DNA of 64,000 nt from Mesorhizobium sp. (GTDB lineage: Bacteria; Pseudomonadota; Alphaproteobacteria; Rhizobiales; Rhizobiaceae): NCBI GenBank assembly GCA_019635735.1, contig JAHBYX010000004.1, forward strand, positions 1-64,000, read 5' to 3'. Shown piece by piece: positions 51,667-61,818 of the stretch (position 1 is its first letter; each line of letters opens with the position of its first letter). Made by a program: the position numbers and the translations under genes. Under the pieces are notes generated by a model. The model saw only the letters and a list, made by a program, of their open reading frames with translations, was not told the origin of the DNA and did no database searches.

Positions 51667-51775
51667 GCCCCCGATATAAGGCGGCGCGGGCTGAACGTCA
51701 TGGCCGCGACGCGGCTATTTCGCGGGAGCCAGCCGCCCTTGTAATTCGCCCTGTGCGCGGGCAAACGTTCTGCCC

Positions 51776-52894
51776 ATGTCGCTGCGCCTCGCCACGTTCA
51801 ATGTCGAGAACCTGATGAGCAGGTTCGATTTCTCCGGGTTCCGCAACGAGTTGTGGAAGGACCGCACGCTGGCGCTCTACGAAATCAAGAACGAGGCCGA
51901 GTACCAGGCCCTCGAGCGCGCCCGCGCCATTTCGCATGCCGACGACGCCAGGCAGCTCACCGCGCTGGCAATCGCCGCGACCCGCGCCGACATCATCGTC
52001 ATGCAGGAGGTGGACAATCTCGAAGCCCTGAAGGCGTTCGAATACGGCTACCTCTTCAAGATGGTCGGGGAGGGCTATCGCAACAAGTATGCGAGCACGG
52101 GCAACGACACGCGCGGCATCGACGTGGCCGTGATGATGCGGCCGCAGACGGCCGACGGCGAGGAGATCGAGTTCGTGCGCATGACCAGCCATGCGCACCT
52201 GACCTTCGACGACCTCGGCCTGTGGGATCCGCTTCTGGCGGAAGTCGGCATCGAACGCCACGAGCGCATCTTCAGACGCGACTGCATGGAACTCGACCTG
52301 CGCATCGGCGGACGGCCGCTGACGCTCTACGGCGTGCATTTCAAGTCGATGGGCAGCCCGCGCAACGGCCAGGACGGGCGCACGGCGACCATGCCGCTGA
52401 GGATTGCCGAAGCGCGGGCCGTGCGGGCGATCATCGAGAGCCGCTTCGGCCGCGAGCACACCGCCAGGAAACGCTGGGCGATCTGCGGCGACCTGAACGA
52501 CTATGTCGAGCGCGTCATCATCGGCGGCGACCAGTGGTCGGGCTATACGTTTGACCCGGTCACGGAGGAGCATTCGGCCGTCGACGTGCTGACCGGAGAC
52601 GGCTTCGCGATCAATCCGATCTCGCTCAGGCCCGAACTCGACCGCTGGACGCTGTTCCACACGCGCGGGCCGCAGGAGCGGCATCTGTGCCAGCTCGACT
52701 ACATCCTCCTGTCGCCGGCGCTGCAGCGGGACAATCCGCGCGCCGTCCCCGACATCATCCGCGCCGGCCAGCCCTGGCGCACGCCGTTCCCGCCCGGCCA
52801 GGAGGTCGAGCGTTTTCCGCGCGCGGGCTGGGACCGGCCGAAAGCGTCCGATCATTGTCCGGTCGCGATCACGCTGCATATTGCCGCCGCATGA
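51776..52894 (+). CDS. endonuclease/exonuclease/phosphatase-family hydrolase
   Basis: 372 aa. EEP fold: LRLATFNVENL (metal Asn), IIVMQEVDN (metal Glu), ICGDLNDYV (Asp/Asn) and the catalytic ASDHCPVAI at the end. Mg-dependent phosphodiesterase acting on DNA, RNA, lipids or sugar phosphates; substrate unknown, no signal peptide. The stop overlaps the Nudix start by 4 bases (ATGA). Confidence 0.9.
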   Translation: MSLRLATFNVENLMSRFDFSGFRNELWKDRTLALYEIKNEAEYQALERARAISHADDARQLTALAIAATRADIIVMQEVDNLEALKAFEYGYLFKMVGEGYRNKYASTGNDTRGIDVAVMMRPQTADGEEIEFVRMTSHAHLTFDDLGLWDPLLAEVGIERHERIFRRDCMELDLRIGGRPLTLYGVHFKSMGSPRNGQDGRTATMPLRIAEARAVRAIIESRFGREHTARKRWAICGDLNDYVERVIIGGDQWSGYTFDPVTEEHSAVDVLTGDGFAINPISLRPELDRWTLFHTRGPQERHLCQLDYILLSPALQRDNPRAVPDIIRAGQPWRTPFPPGQEVERFPRAGWDRPKASDHCPVAITLHIAAA

Positions 52895-53601
52895 AGTTCG
52901 ACATTCCGCGCAACCGCATCCTGCCGGTCACAACGGCCAACCTCGTGGTCGACCCGGCGCCGCACCCCTATGAAGTCGCCCATCGCGAGGCGATCGAGGC
53001 GAACTGGGCGCTGGAGAAGGCCGAGAAGCCTGCGCTGTTCAATGGCGAGGTGATGTTCTTCTCCTCGATCCGCTGGGCCGACGGCCGCCTCGACGCCCGC
53101 TGCCACACGATCCGCTTCGCCACCTTCATGCACTGGCGCCGGTCGCGGCGGGATCCGACGGCGGAGCATCTCTACGCGCATGCGATGCCGGTCTCGTCCG
53201 ACGGCGCGCTTGTCGCGATCCGCATGGCCCCGCATACGGCGAATGGCGGCCGGGTCTATTTCGCCGCCGGCTCGTTCGATCCGCACGACATCCGCGACGG
53301 CCGCCTCGACATCGCCTCCAACATGGCGCGGGAGGTGGGCGAGGAAACGGGGCTCGACCTCAATGCCGCCCGCGCCGAGGGTGCCTGTCACGGCTGGTCC
53401 GGCGACGGCGGCACGGTGCTGGTGCGGCGCTACTTTCTCGACAGGAGCGCCGACGAAATCGCCGAGGACATACGCCGGCACATCGCGGCGGACCCCGATC
53501 CCGAGATCGACGCGGCGATCGTCATCCGAGACGCCGGCGACCTGCCCGACGGGCTGATGCCGCACATGGTGCCGCTGGTCGAGTGGCATTTCGGAGGGTG
53601 A
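52891..53601 (+). CDS. Nudix-family hydrolase
   Basis: 236 aa, coupled to the preceding EEP gene. Central AREVGEETGLDL supplies the catalytic REVGEETG core of the Nudix box, but the conserved Gly and Glu of the first half are not in register, so the box is atypical. The N-terminal about 100 residues are a family-specific extension. Likely cleaves a nucleoside diphosphate linked to another group. Confidence 0.75.
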   Translation: MKFDIPRNRILPVTTANLVVDPAPHPYEVAHREAIEANWALEKAEKPALFNGEVMFFSSIRWADGRLDARCHTIRFATFMHWRRSRRDPTAEHLYAHAMPVSSDGALVAIRMAPHTANGGRVYFAAGSFDPHDIRDGRLDIASNMAREVGEETGLDLNAARAEGACHGWSGDGGTVLVRRYFLDRSADEIAEDIRRHIAADPDPEIDAAIVIRDAGDLPDGLMPHMVPLVEWHFGG

Positions 53602-53712
53602 GGCGGGTTCGTGCGGAGGCGACGGGGTTGTATGTCGCATAGGCCGACTTTCGCGAGAATTTTTCGACGCAGATTGCCCTGTTTTTCAATCGCGCCGATT
53701 CCGCCCCAACGG

Positions 53713-54573
53713 TCAGGAATGACGCAACAGGACGGTGACAGGCTCGCCGTGTGGGAACGAGACAACCCTATTTGGCAAAGGCCAGTCCGCCAGAGCTTCA
53801 GGTTCGCCGTCGCCGTGAACATCGGCACTCTTGAGCCGTGAAGCGAGCCGGTCGAGCGTTGTCCGCGCCTGCAGCGGCCACTCGGTCGAATCGCGGGAGA
53901 GATTCTCGGACAGACCCCAATAATCCCACGGTTTCAGTTCCAACCTGCGCAGGGCTGCCATGTCGCGAAACAGGCTTCCCGCCACGAACCACTCGCCCCC
54001 AAGGTCGAGGCTCGACACGCCAAATCGCGAAGCGATCTCCGGCTCGTCCCTGATCCGAAACCACGCCTCGCTCGCCGTCAGGAACCGCTCGCGCGGCACG
54101 TCCAAGGTATCGACGGAACATCCCTCGATAGCCGCGAACTCCACGTCGAGCCGCTTCCAGCGCCCACCGTCATGCCATTCGCAAAGCCAATGATCTTCCC
54201 AACGTCCGGGCGCCAGATAGTCGGCAAATCCGACGCGGAGGCGAGCCGGGATGCCGCGCTCACGAAATCCGCTAACCGCCAGCAGGGCGAAATCCCGGCA
54301 TACTCCGCCGACCTTGGGCTGTGCGGAATCGCCTTCAAGCAAACCGCGTTCTGCGGCGACCGACAGAAGCTTTGCCACCGAGCGAAGCTCCAGATCAGCG
54401 GCCTGTTCAGGTCTGAAGCCTCGTTTTTCGGACTCGGCCCCGCGAGGATGCTGCATGAAAGAGCTGATCCACTGGGCAATTAACCTGGGCTCGTCGCCAC
54501 CGCGCCTCAATGTTTCGCGATGCGGCCCAGGGTCCGAGTAGATACTTTGGGAAGCATAGAAGGATTTGCGCAT
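53713..54573 (-). CDS. transglutaminase-like cysteine-hydrolase fold protein
   Basis: 286 aa from ATG 54573. Core triad in transglutaminase order: GGVCRDFALL (Cys), EDHWLCEWHDGGRW (His) and RLDVEF (Asp). Cytoplasmic, since no signal peptide is visible. The C-terminal half (about 150-286) is unique. It could be a peptidase or an amide-forming enzyme; substrate unknown. The gene is a little less GC-rich than its neighbours. Confidence 0.82.
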   Translation of the reverse strand: MRKSFYASQSIYSDPGPHRETLRRGGDEPRLIAQWISSFMQHPRGAESEKRGFRPEQAADLELRSVAKLLSVAAERGLLEGDSAQPKVGGVCRDFALLAVSGFRERGIPARLRVGFADYLAPGRWEDHWLCEWHDGGRWKRLDVEFAAIEGCSVDTLDVPRERFLTASEAWFRIRDEPEIASRFGVSSLDLGGEWFVAGSLFRDMAALRRLELKPWDYWGLSENLSRDSTEWPLQARTTLDRLASRLKSADVHGDGEPEALADWPLPNRVVSFPHGEPVTVLLRHS

Positions 54574-54705
54574 TGCTGTCTCTTTCCACGTGAGAACGAG
54601 ACACGGGAAGAAGGGCAAATATTCAAAAAATGTCAATCAGGGGCTTGCTGCAACGTCCCCAGTTCTGAATCGTCCTTGCGTCTGAATGCAGAGGCCGCAA
54701 CCCCC

Positions 54706-55914
54706 TTACTCATGCCTCAGCGCATCGATCGGGTCGAGGCGGGCGGCGCGCAGCGCCGGAAAGAAGCCGAACACCATGCCGATCGCGCCGGAAAAGCCGA
54801 CGGCGAGCGCGATCACGGGAAGGCTGGGCGCGAACGGGATGCTCATCGTCGCCGAGGCGAGGCCCGCCAGGCTCATGCCGAGCGCGATGCCGATCAGGCC
54901 GCCGATCAGCGACAGCACGGTCGCCTCGACCATGAACTGGACGAGGATGTCGCGCTCCTGCGCGCCGATGGCGAGGCGGATGCCGATCTCGCGCGTGCGC
55001 TCGGTGACCGAGACCAGCATGATGTTCATGATGCCGATGCCGCCGACGAGCAGGCTGACGCCTGCGAGAGCGCCCAGCATGCCGGTCATCACCGTGGTGG
55101 CGCTGGCCATCGTCTCGGCGATCTGCGTCATGTCGCGGACGGAGAAGTCGTCGTCCTTGTCGGCGGTGATGCGGCGCGTCTCGCGCAGGATGTCCTCGAC
55201 CTTCTCCTGCATCTCGGCCATCGGCGTTCCGTCCGTGCCGGAAATGTAGATCGTGTCGACGTCGCGGTTGCCGGCGATGCGGCGCTGGAAGGTCGTCAGC
55301 GGCATCAGGACGGTCGCGTCCTGGTCCTGACCGAAGCCGGAAAATCCCTTCGATTCCAGGATGCCGATGATGGTGCAGGACATCCGGCCGACCCGCACCG
55401 CGAGGCCCAGAGGATCGCCGGCGCCGAAGAACTGGCTGCGTACCGTCTCGCCGACGAGGCAGACATTGGCGTTGCCGCGCACCTCCTGGTCGGTGAACTC
55501 GCGGCCGAGCGCCACGCCCCAGTCGCGGGCGATGAAATAGCCGGGGTCGGATCCGGTCACCAGCACGGAGAGGCTGTCTGTGCCGGAGACGATGCGGACC
55601 TGCTTTTGCGAGGCCGCCGCGATCGCGCGAGCTTCGGGTATTCCGTCCACCAGCGCCTGGACCTCCCTGGCGCGCAGTTCCTTGGCCTGGATGCGCGGGC
55701 CGCCCGGCTGCGGCGCGCCGCCGGCGCGCACGACCAGCAGGTTCGAGCCGAGCTTGGAGATGTCCGCCTTGACCTTTTCCGTGGTGCCGGAGCCGATGGT
55801 GATCATCGCGATGACGGCCGCGACGCCGATGACGATGCCGAGCAGGGTCAGCACGGAACGCAGCGCATTGCGCCGGATCGAGAGGAGGGCGAGGCGGACG
55901 GTTTCCCAGATCAC
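54706..55914 (-). CDS. MacB/FtsX-type ABC transporter permease
   Basis: 402 aa. One N-terminal helix (about 18-40, SVLTLLGIVIGVAAVIAMITI), a large periplasmic MacB core (about 45-280), then three helices (about 282-400). Ends with SGAIGMVFGFFPALRAARLDPIDALRHE. In E. coli MacB the permease and ATPase are fused; here the ATPase is the separate upstream gene. Works with the MacA-like adaptor and an outer-membrane channel encoded elsewhere. Confidence 0.92.
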   Translation of the reverse strand: MIWETVRLALLSIRRNALRSVLTLLGIVIGVAAVIAMITIGSGTTEKVKADISKLGSNLLVVRAGGAPQPGGPRIQAKELRAREVQALVDGIPEARAIAAASQKQVRIVSGTDSLSVLVTGSDPGYFIARDWGVALGREFTDQEVRGNANVCLVGETVRSQFFGAGDPLGLAVRVGRMSCTIIGILESKGFSGFGQDQDATVLMPLTTFQRRIAGNRDVDTIYISGTDGTPMAEMQEKVEDILRETRRITADKDDDFSVRDMTQIAETMASATTVMTGMLGALAGVSLLVGGIGIMNIMLVSVTERTREIGIRLAIGAQERDILVQFMVEATVLSLIGGLIGIALGMSLAGLASATMSIPFAPSLPVIALAVGFSGAIGMVFGFFPALRAARLDPIDALRHE

Positions 55915-55916
55915 GG

Positions 55917-56618
55917 TCAGGCCGCTTCCATCTTCGCTTCGTCGGATGCGATCCTGCCGTCGACGAAAGTGACGATCCGCCCGGCATGCGCCGCGATGTC
56001 CGCCTCATGGGTGACCATGGCGATGGTCAGGCCCTGCTCCCGGTTGAGACCGGTCAGGAGCTCCATGATCTCCTGGCTGCGCGCGGTGTCGAGATTTCCG
56101 GTCGGCTCGTCGGCCACGAGCAGGGTCGGGCTCGTGACGATGGCGCGGGCGATCGCCACGCGCTGCTGCTGGCCGCCCGACAGTTCGGCCGGCGTATGCC
56201 CTTCGCGGCCGGTCAGCCCGACCTTGTCGAGCGCCTCTAGCGCGAGCCTGCGCCGCTGCCGGCCCGGCACGCCGCGGTAGATCAGCGGCAGCTCGACATT
56301 CTCCACCGCGGTCGTGCGCGCGAGCAGATTGTAGCCCTGGAAGACGAAGCCGATATAGAGGTTGCGTAAAAGGGCGCGCCGCGAGCGGTCGAGCCCGCCG
56401 GCGTCCACGTTCATGAAGAAATAGCGGCCGCGCGTCGGCGTATCGAGGCAACCGATGATGTTCATCGCGGTCGACTTGCCAGAGCCTGACGGACCCATGA
56501 TGGCGACGAACTCGCCGCGTCCGATGGTCAGGTCGACGCCCGCCAGCGCGTCGACGCGGGCCTCCCCGGAGCCGTAGGTCTTCCAGACCTGGTCGAATCT
56601 GACGAGCGGATGGGCCAC
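55917..56618 (-). CDS. ABC transporter ATP-binding protein, MacB/LolD type
   Basis: 233 aa. Walker A GPSGSGKST, Q-loop, signature LSGGQQQRVAIARAI, Walker B LLVADEPTGNLD and the H-loop VTHEADIAAHAG. It drives the permease encoded 2 bases downstream; the stop-start spacing in the three genes shows one operon with the adaptor. Confidence 0.95.
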   Translation of the reverse strand: MAHPLVRFDQVWKTYGSGEARVDALAGVDLTIGRGEFVAIMGPSGSGKSTAMNIIGCLDTPTRGRYFFMNVDAGGLDRSRRALLRNLYIGFVFQGYNLLARTTAVENVELPLIYRGVPGRQRRRLALEALDKVGLTGREGHTPAELSGGQQQRVAIARAIVTSPTLLVADEPTGNLDTARSQEIMELLTGLNREQGLTIAMVTHEADIAAHAGRIVTFVDGRIASDEAKMEAA

Positions 56619-56621
56619 CTT

Positions 56622-57899
56622 TCAGGATCCCTGACGCGTGGAGATGACGATCTGGTCGCCTTCGTCGATGCCCGAGAGGATTTCCGTCTTGCGCCCGTCG
56701 GTCGAGCCGGTCCTGACCCGCGCTCCCACCGGGGCGCCGTCGCGCAGCACGTAGAGGGTGCGGCTGCCGTCCGCGGCCTGGACGGTCGCGGCGGGGCGGT
56801 TGCGCGGCATGCGCGGCATGAACAGGTTCTGCAGGCTGAAGCCGCGCGAGGCCTCGACAGCGGGCGGACGGTAGCGGAACGCCTCGGAGGGGACGGCGAT
56901 CACGTCCTTCACCTCCTTCGTGACCACGGCGACCGTCGCCGTCATGCCGGGCCGGAGCAGGAGATCCTTGTTGGCTACCGCGAGCTTGGCCTCGTAGGTC
57001 ACGACGCCGTCAGTGGTGACGGAGGCAAAGGCGATGTCGCTGATCGCGGCATCGAAGGTCCGCCCGGGAAAGGCGTCGACGGTGAAACTCGCATTCTGGC
57101 CCTTTTCGACGGTGCCTATATCCGCCTCGTCGATCGCCGCCTCGAGCTCCATATTGGCGAGGTCGGCGGCGATGACGAACAGGACCGGGGCGGAGAAGGA
57201 GGAGGCGACCGTCTGTCCCGGATCGACCGAGCGCGTCAGCACGACACCGTCGATGGGCGCGTAGATCGTGCTCTTCGCCAGATCCGCCTGCTGCAGTTTC
57301 AGATCGGCCTCGGCGATGGCGAGGCTCGCCTGCGCGGACGACACCGCGCTCGCGGCGCGGTCGCGCGCCGCGGTCGCGGTCTCGAGCGCCTGGTCGGCCA
57401 CCATGCCGCGCCCAGCCAGGCTCGCGGTGCGCTCGAGAGCAAGGTTCGTTTCCTTCAGCGTCACCCGCGTATCCTCGATCTTCGCCTGCGCGGCTTCCAC
57501 CGACGCCTTCGCCCGCTCGACTTGGGCGGAGAGGCGGGTCGTATCGAGGGTGAGCAGCACGTCGCCCCTGGACACTCGTTCGTTCTCGTCGACCTCGACC
57601 GTGCGCACGACGCCCGACAGTTCGCTCGACACGTCGACCTGGGTGACGGGCTGCAGCGTGCCGGTGGCGGTGACGGTAGTGGTGATGTCGCCGCGCTCGG
57701 CAACCGCCGTCACATAGGCCGGCTGGACGGAGGAACGGCTCGCAGACCAGTACCACCAGCCGCCGGCGACGGCTGCGAGCGCGACAAGAATGATCGTCCA
57801 ACGGAGCAGGCGGCGGCGCGGAGCCTGCCTGCCGAGCGCCAGCGATGCCGCGATCTCGGGCGCGGGTGCCGGTTGCGCGCGGCTGACGACCTGATCCAT
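56622..57899 (-). CDS. MacA-like periplasmic adaptor (membrane fusion protein)
   Basis: 425 aa from ATG 57899. N-terminal membrane anchor (about 36-55, WTIILVALAAVAGGWWYWSA), barrel-sandwich lipoyl domain around GTLQPVTQVDVSSELSGVV, a coiled-coil hairpin (about 105-195) and beta-barrel domains with RPGMTATVAVV. Exports peptides, macrolide-like compounds or lipids through an outer-membrane channel not encoded here. Confidence 0.93.
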   Translation of the reverse strand: MDQVVSRAQPAPAPEIAASLALGRQAPRRRLLRWTIILVALAAVAGGWWYWSASRSSVQPAYVTAVAERGDITTTVTATGTLQPVTQVDVSSELSGVVRTVEVDENERVSRGDVLLTLDTTRLSAQVERAKASVEAAQAKIEDTRVTLKETNLALERTASLAGRGMVADQALETATAARDRAASAVSSAQASLAIAEADLKLQQADLAKSTIYAPIDGVVLTRSVDPGQTVASSFSAPVLFVIAADLANMELEAAIDEADIGTVEKGQNASFTVDAFPGRTFDAAISDIAFASVTTDGVVTYEAKLAVANKDLLLRPGMTATVAVVTKEVKDVIAVPSEAFRYRPPAVEASRGFSLQNLFMPRMPRNRPAATVQAADGSRTLYVLRDGAPVGARVRTGSTDGRKTEILSGIDEGDQIVISTRQGS

Positions 57900-58099
57900 G
57901 GCAAACGCTTTCCTGACTGCGGCAAGGCGAAGATATTGCTTCCCTCTCAGACAAATCAGCCTTGATGCCGCGCAATACAAATTAAATCTGGTTCATCTTG
58001 TGCGCCCGCCAGCAGGCGGAACTTACGCTTGCTGAGTAATTAGATTGAGGGCGGGTTCGCGGCCGGGCTATGAATCGGCATCGGACGATGGAGACCATG

Positions 58100-59008
58100 A
58101 TGACCGCACGCCGCTACCTTTTGCTCGATGTCTTCGCCGGCACGGCGCTGGACGGCAATCCGCTGGCAGTCGTGCTCGACGCCGAAGGGCTCGAGACGGC
58201 GCGGATGCAGGCGATCACGCGCGAGTTCAACCTGTCCGAGACGGTCTTCGTGCTGCCGCCCGAAAATCCGGCACATGCGGCGCGGATCCGCATCTTCTGC
58301 CCCGAATACGAGATGCCCTTCGCCGGCCATCCGACCGTCGGCACGGCGGTGGCGCTGTGGCGCGAGCGCGGCCACGGCGACGGCGGAATCCTGGTGCTGG
58401 AGGAGAACATCGGGCCGGTGCGCTGCATCGTCAGCGGCGGCGAAGGCGCGGCCTTTGCCGAATTCGACGTGCCGCGGCTGTCGGAGCCGATGCCGTTCAT
58501 GCCCGAACCGGCGCGGATCGCCGCCGCGCTCGGGCTCGATCCCGCCGATCTCGGCTTCGACGGCCATGCGATCGGCGCCTGGTCGGCGGGCGTGCCCTAT
58601 GTGACGGTTCCACTCAAGGGGCTGGAGGCGATGCGGCGCGTCAGCTTCGACACCCATGCCTGGCAGGCCTTCGCGCCGGCCAAGGCGAACGACGCGAAAG
58701 CATCCGCCTATGTCTACTGCCGCGAGACGAGCCTTGCCGGCAGTTCCTTCCGCGCCCGCATGTTCGTCGCGGCAAGCCCGTCCTACGAGGACCCGGCCAC
58801 CGGATCGGCCGCCGCCGCCTTCGTCGGAACCTTCGTCGCCAACGAAAGGCCGGACGACGGCAGCCACGAAATCTGGATCGAGCAGGGCATCGAGATGGAA
58901 AGGCCGTCGCGGATCCGGCTGGAGGTGGACGTGGAAGGCGGCAAGGCAACCGCCGCGCGCATCGGCGGCGAGGCGGTCATCGTCGGGCGGGGGGAGATTT
59001 TCGTCTAG
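58100..59008 (+). CDS. PhzF-family isomerase/epimerase-fold protein
   Basis: 302 aa. I place the start at ATG 58100, because GGAG at 58090-58093 is six bases before it; in-frame ATGs also occur at 58070, 58088 and 58097. Two diaminopimelate-epimerase-like halves: LDVFAGTALDGNPLAVVLDA, SETVFVLPP (catalytic Glu), FAGHPTVGTA and DPATGSAAAAFVG. PhzF in phenazine makers isomerises an intermediate; stand-alone homologues such as this have unknown substrates. Confidence 0.9.
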   Translation: MTARRYLLLDVFAGTALDGNPLAVVLDAEGLETARMQAITREFNLSETVFVLPPENPAHAARIRIFCPEYEMPFAGHPTVGTAVALWRERGHGDGGILVLEENIGPVRCIVSGGEGAAFAEFDVPRLSEPMPFMPEPARIAAALGLDPADLGFDGHAIGAWSAGVPYVTVPLKGLEAMRRVSFDTHAWQAFAPAKANDAKASAYVYCRETSLAGSSFRARMFVAASPSYEDPATGSAAAAFVGTFVANERPDDGSHEIWIEQGIEMERPSRIRLEVDVEGGKATAARIGGEAVIVGRGEIFV

Positions 59009-59054
59009 GCGGGGCGAGCGCCTTCATAAGGCCAGACATGACAGTGGCCGGTCG

Positions 59055-59966
59055 TCACCGCCTCCGGCCCCGTGCGAACAATCGTCGATACGCCTCGCTC
59101 AGGATCGTCCGCGTGAAGACTGTCAACGATGCCGGACGGGACACTGTGCGGCTGGGCCAGTGCGCTCCAGCTTCGCCGGCCGGTGATTTCCGCGCCAGCA
59201 CCAGCCATTCGAACCCGTGGTCGAGAAGCAGGTAGCCGTCCAGATCGAGCCGGCACCCGCTTTCCCGCGCGGCAAGGTCGAGCACGTCGCGAAGGGTCGA
59301 TTCGTCGAAGACGTGGTAGTGATGGCGATCCCCGGCTTCAGTCCATGCGCGCGCTGTCTGTTCGACGCGCGGATCGCCCGGTGACCAATCCCACATGGTT
59401 CGGGCCATCTCTCGGTAGTGATCGAGATTGCGCGCTGGTCGCCCCGCAGGATCGGTTCGATCAAGGAGAAGATGTCCGCGGTTTGGAGGTAGCCGCCGGA
59501 AATCGTAGTGATTGCCCCTGTAGTTCGGGACGGAGAGGAAGAGCAACCCACCGCTCTTCAGGATTCGCAACCATTCGACGACAGCGCCCACCGGATCGTC
59601 GATATGCTCGAGGACGTGGTGCGCGATCAGGAAGTCCCTGCTGCCGGCGGAGTATGGCTCCAGGTTCGTCGCTTCCAGGACGTGTGCAAGCGGAACGAGC
59701 TCCTTCTCTGCCAGCGCGTAGCGCCGGACAAGGTGCTCGTTGGAAACGGCATCGACGTATTCGACCGAAGCCCTACGGGGATCGATCTTCGTCGGCACAT
59801 ACTGGGCTCCGATCTCCACGCCACTTCCAACCAGCATGCGGCGTCCGAACCAGTCCCGGCAATGCCAGCGCAAGCGCGTTGCAACCTTGAGCAGGAACCT
59901 CCGGTCCGCCCTGACGTGACGATCGCGGAAAGCGGCTTCCCAGGGCGGCAGCTTCGAATCTGTCAT
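59055..59966 (-). CDS. class I SAM-dependent methyltransferase
   Basis: 303 aa. Rossmann methyltransferase with motif I near GSGVEIGAQYVPTKIDPRR, an acidic second strand, DFLIAHHVLEHIDDP (motif IV/V) and LKSGGLLFLSVPNYRGNHYDF. Resembles Methyltransf_11/23 proteins of polysaccharide clusters, but no glycosyltransferases are near. Substrate unknown. Confidence 0.85.
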   Translation of the reverse strand: MTDSKLPPWEAAFRDRHVRADRRFLLKVATRLRWHCRDWFGRRMLVGSGVEIGAQYVPTKIDPRRASVEYVDAVSNEHLVRRYALAEKELVPLAHVLEATNLEPYSAGSRDFLIAHHVLEHIDDPVGAVVEWLRILKSGGLLFLSVPNYRGNHYDFRRLPPNRGHLLLDRTDPAGRPARNLDHYREMARTMWDWSPGDPRVEQTARAWTEAGDRHHYHVFDESTLRDVLDLAARESGCRLDLDGYLLLDHGFEWLVLARKSPAGEAGAHWPSRTVSRPASLTVFTRTILSEAYRRLFARGRRR

Positions 59967-60057
59967 ATTGGATGTGCGGATAGAGGGTCGGGCAGGCGCG
60001 ATGCGGCATCATCCGACAGAGTACAGCCGGCATGTCAAGATGAAGGCGAGCTGGCTT

Positions 60058-60133
<76 letters not shown>

Positions 60134-60168
60134 GGGCCAGATGACGCGGCAACCGCGTCAGGTGCGGC

Positions 60169-60197
60169 TCTATAGCGAACCGGCTCCCGGGTGTCCA
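60169..60197 (-). promoter_or_regulatory. tRNA-Lys promoter
   Basis: On the minus strand TGGACA (60197-60192), 17 bases, TATAGA (60174-60169). The start would be near 60162, giving a 29-base leader for RNase P to remove. The remaining gap up to 60429 shows nothing further except the ribosome site of the MFS gene. Confidence 0.65.
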
Positions 60198-60429
60198 CCC
60201 CGCGGGCGCGTGAAAATTGTCTCATCGCGAATGGCCCGCGGAAGGCCGGCGGGGCGCCGCCGCCGGGCAGGGGACGCCGGTCGGTTGCCCTGGGTTCGTC
60301 GGCAGTCTGACCCGCGGCTGGCGTGGTGCATCGTGGCTCCGTGGCGCTGCCCCGCGCTGCCCCGATCCGACATCGTGCCGCCGGACATGACGCGGCCATC
60401 GCCGCTGCGCGGCCGGGAGGAATGACGCG

Positions 60430-61653
60430 ATGAACCATGCGGCGCGAATCGACCGCTATGCGCCCGACGGCGCCTATGCGTGGACGCGGCTCGGCATTTC
60501 GCTGGCGCTGGCCACGATCGGCGGCGTCGGCATGTGGGCGATCGTCGTCGTTTTGCCGGCCGCGCAGGCGGAGTTCGGCGCCGGGCGCGGCGAGGCGTCG
60601 CTCGCCTACACTGCCACGATGCTCGGCTTCGCGCTCGGCAATGTCGTGATCGGGCGGCTGATCGACCGGATGGGATTCCGGGTGCCGGCGCTGGTCTCGG
60701 CGGCGATGCTTGGCGCGGGCTTCCTGCTCGCTTCGCTCGCGCCGTCGATTCCCGTGCTGGCGCTGGCGCAGGGGCTCCTGATCGGAGCTGGTTCGTCGTC
60801 GACCTTCGGGCCGCTGATCGCCGACATCTCGCACTGGTTCGACCGGCGTCGCGGCATCGCGGTGGCGGTGGCCGCCTGCGGCAACTATCTCGCCGGCGCG
60901 CTATGGCCGATGGCGATGCAGCCGCTGCTCTCCGCCTATGGCTGGCGCGGCACCTATCTCGTCATCGGCATCGTCTGCCTGGTCACCATGATTCCGCTGG
61001 CGGCGATGCTCGGCCGGCGGCCGCCGCACCAGACCGGCGGGGCGGTGCACGCGCCGATGGTCAGGGACATCGGCCTGTCGCCCGGCGCGATCCAGGCGCT
61101 GCTCGTCGTCGCGGGGCTTGCCTGCTGCGTGGCAATGTCGATGCCGCAGGTGCACATCGTGGCCTATTGCGCCGACCTCGGCTACGGCGTGGCGCGGGGC
61201 GCGGAAATGCTGTCGCTGATGCTGGCGACGGGGATCATCAGCCGGCTGGCATCCGGCTTCCTCGCCGACCGGATCGGCGGCATCCCGACGCTGCTCATCG
61301 GCTCGGTGCTGCAGGGCCTGTCGCTCCTGTTCTACATCCCCTTCGACGGGCTCGCCTCGCTCTACATAGTCTCGGCGATGTTCGGGCTGGCGCAGGGCGG
61401 CATCGTGCCGAGCTATGCCATCATCGTGCGCGAATACATGCCCGCGAAGGAGGCGGGACAGCGGGTGGGCATCGTCATCATGGCGACCATCCTCGGCATG
61501 GCGCTCGGCGGCTGGATGTCGGGCTGGATCTACGACCAGACGGGCTCCTACGCGGCGGCGTTCCTCAACGGGATTGCCTGGAACCTGCTTAATGTCAGCG
61601 TGATGACGCTTCTCCTCTGGCGCTCGATGCGGGGCAGGCCGGCGACAGTCTAG
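60430..61653 (+). CDS. MFS transporter
   Basis: 407 aa, 12 membrane helices. GGAGG (about 60416-60420) is 9 bases before ATG 60430. Paired helix bundles with the cytoplasmic loop motif GRLIDRMGFRVPALVSAA and AAMLGRRPPHQ in the central loop. It resembles oxalate/formate-antiporter or cyanate-type members; the substrate cannot be read from sequence. Confidence 0.87.
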   Translation: MNHAARIDRYAPDGAYAWTRLGISLALATIGGVGMWAIVVVLPAAQAEFGAGRGEASLAYTATMLGFALGNVVIGRLIDRMGFRVPALVSAAMLGAGFLLASLAPSIPVLALAQGLLIGAGSSSTFGPLIADISHWFDRRRGIAVAVAACGNYLAGALWPMAMQPLLSAYGWRGTYLVIGIVCLVTMIPLAAMLGRRPPHQTGGAVHAPMVRDIGLSPGAIQALLVVAGLACCVAMSMPQVHIVAYCADLGYGVARGAEMLSLMLATGIISRLASGFLADRIGGIPTLLIGSVLQGLSLLFYIPFDGLASLYIVSAMFGLAQGGIVPSYAIIVREYMPAKEAGQRVGIVIMATILGMALGGWMSGWIYDQTGSYAAAFLNGIAWNLLNVSVMTLLLWRSMRGRPATV

Positions 61654-61689
61654 ATTTGCCAGTGGCACAATAGTCGGGCGTCCGAGCTG

Positions 61690-61797
61690 CCCCTCACCCT
61701 TACCCCGTGAAGGACGGGGAGAGGGGGTACCGACGTCAAAGCTGCTTCCTTCTCCCCGTCATTACGGGGAGAAGTGCCCGGCAGGGCGATGTGGGGC
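61690..61797. repeat. dispersed palindromic repeat, intergenic copy
   Basis: Begins CCCCTCACCCT and contains two hairpins: CCCCGT...ACGGGG and CTTCTCCCCGT...ACGGGGAGAAG. It shares its ends and CTTCTCCCCG/CGGGGAGAAG core with the copies inside uvrD (1652 and 3094). Here it sits in the ordinary place, between convergent genes. Confidence 0.7.
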
Positions 61798-61818
61798 CGT
61801 GTCAGCGATGACCTGACC

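Noticed and set aside
54706..57899. MacAB-like genes as an antibiotic gene-cluster exporter
   Set aside because: No biosynthetic genes are adjacent; PhzF alone is a common stand-alone gene and does not indicate phenazine synthesis.
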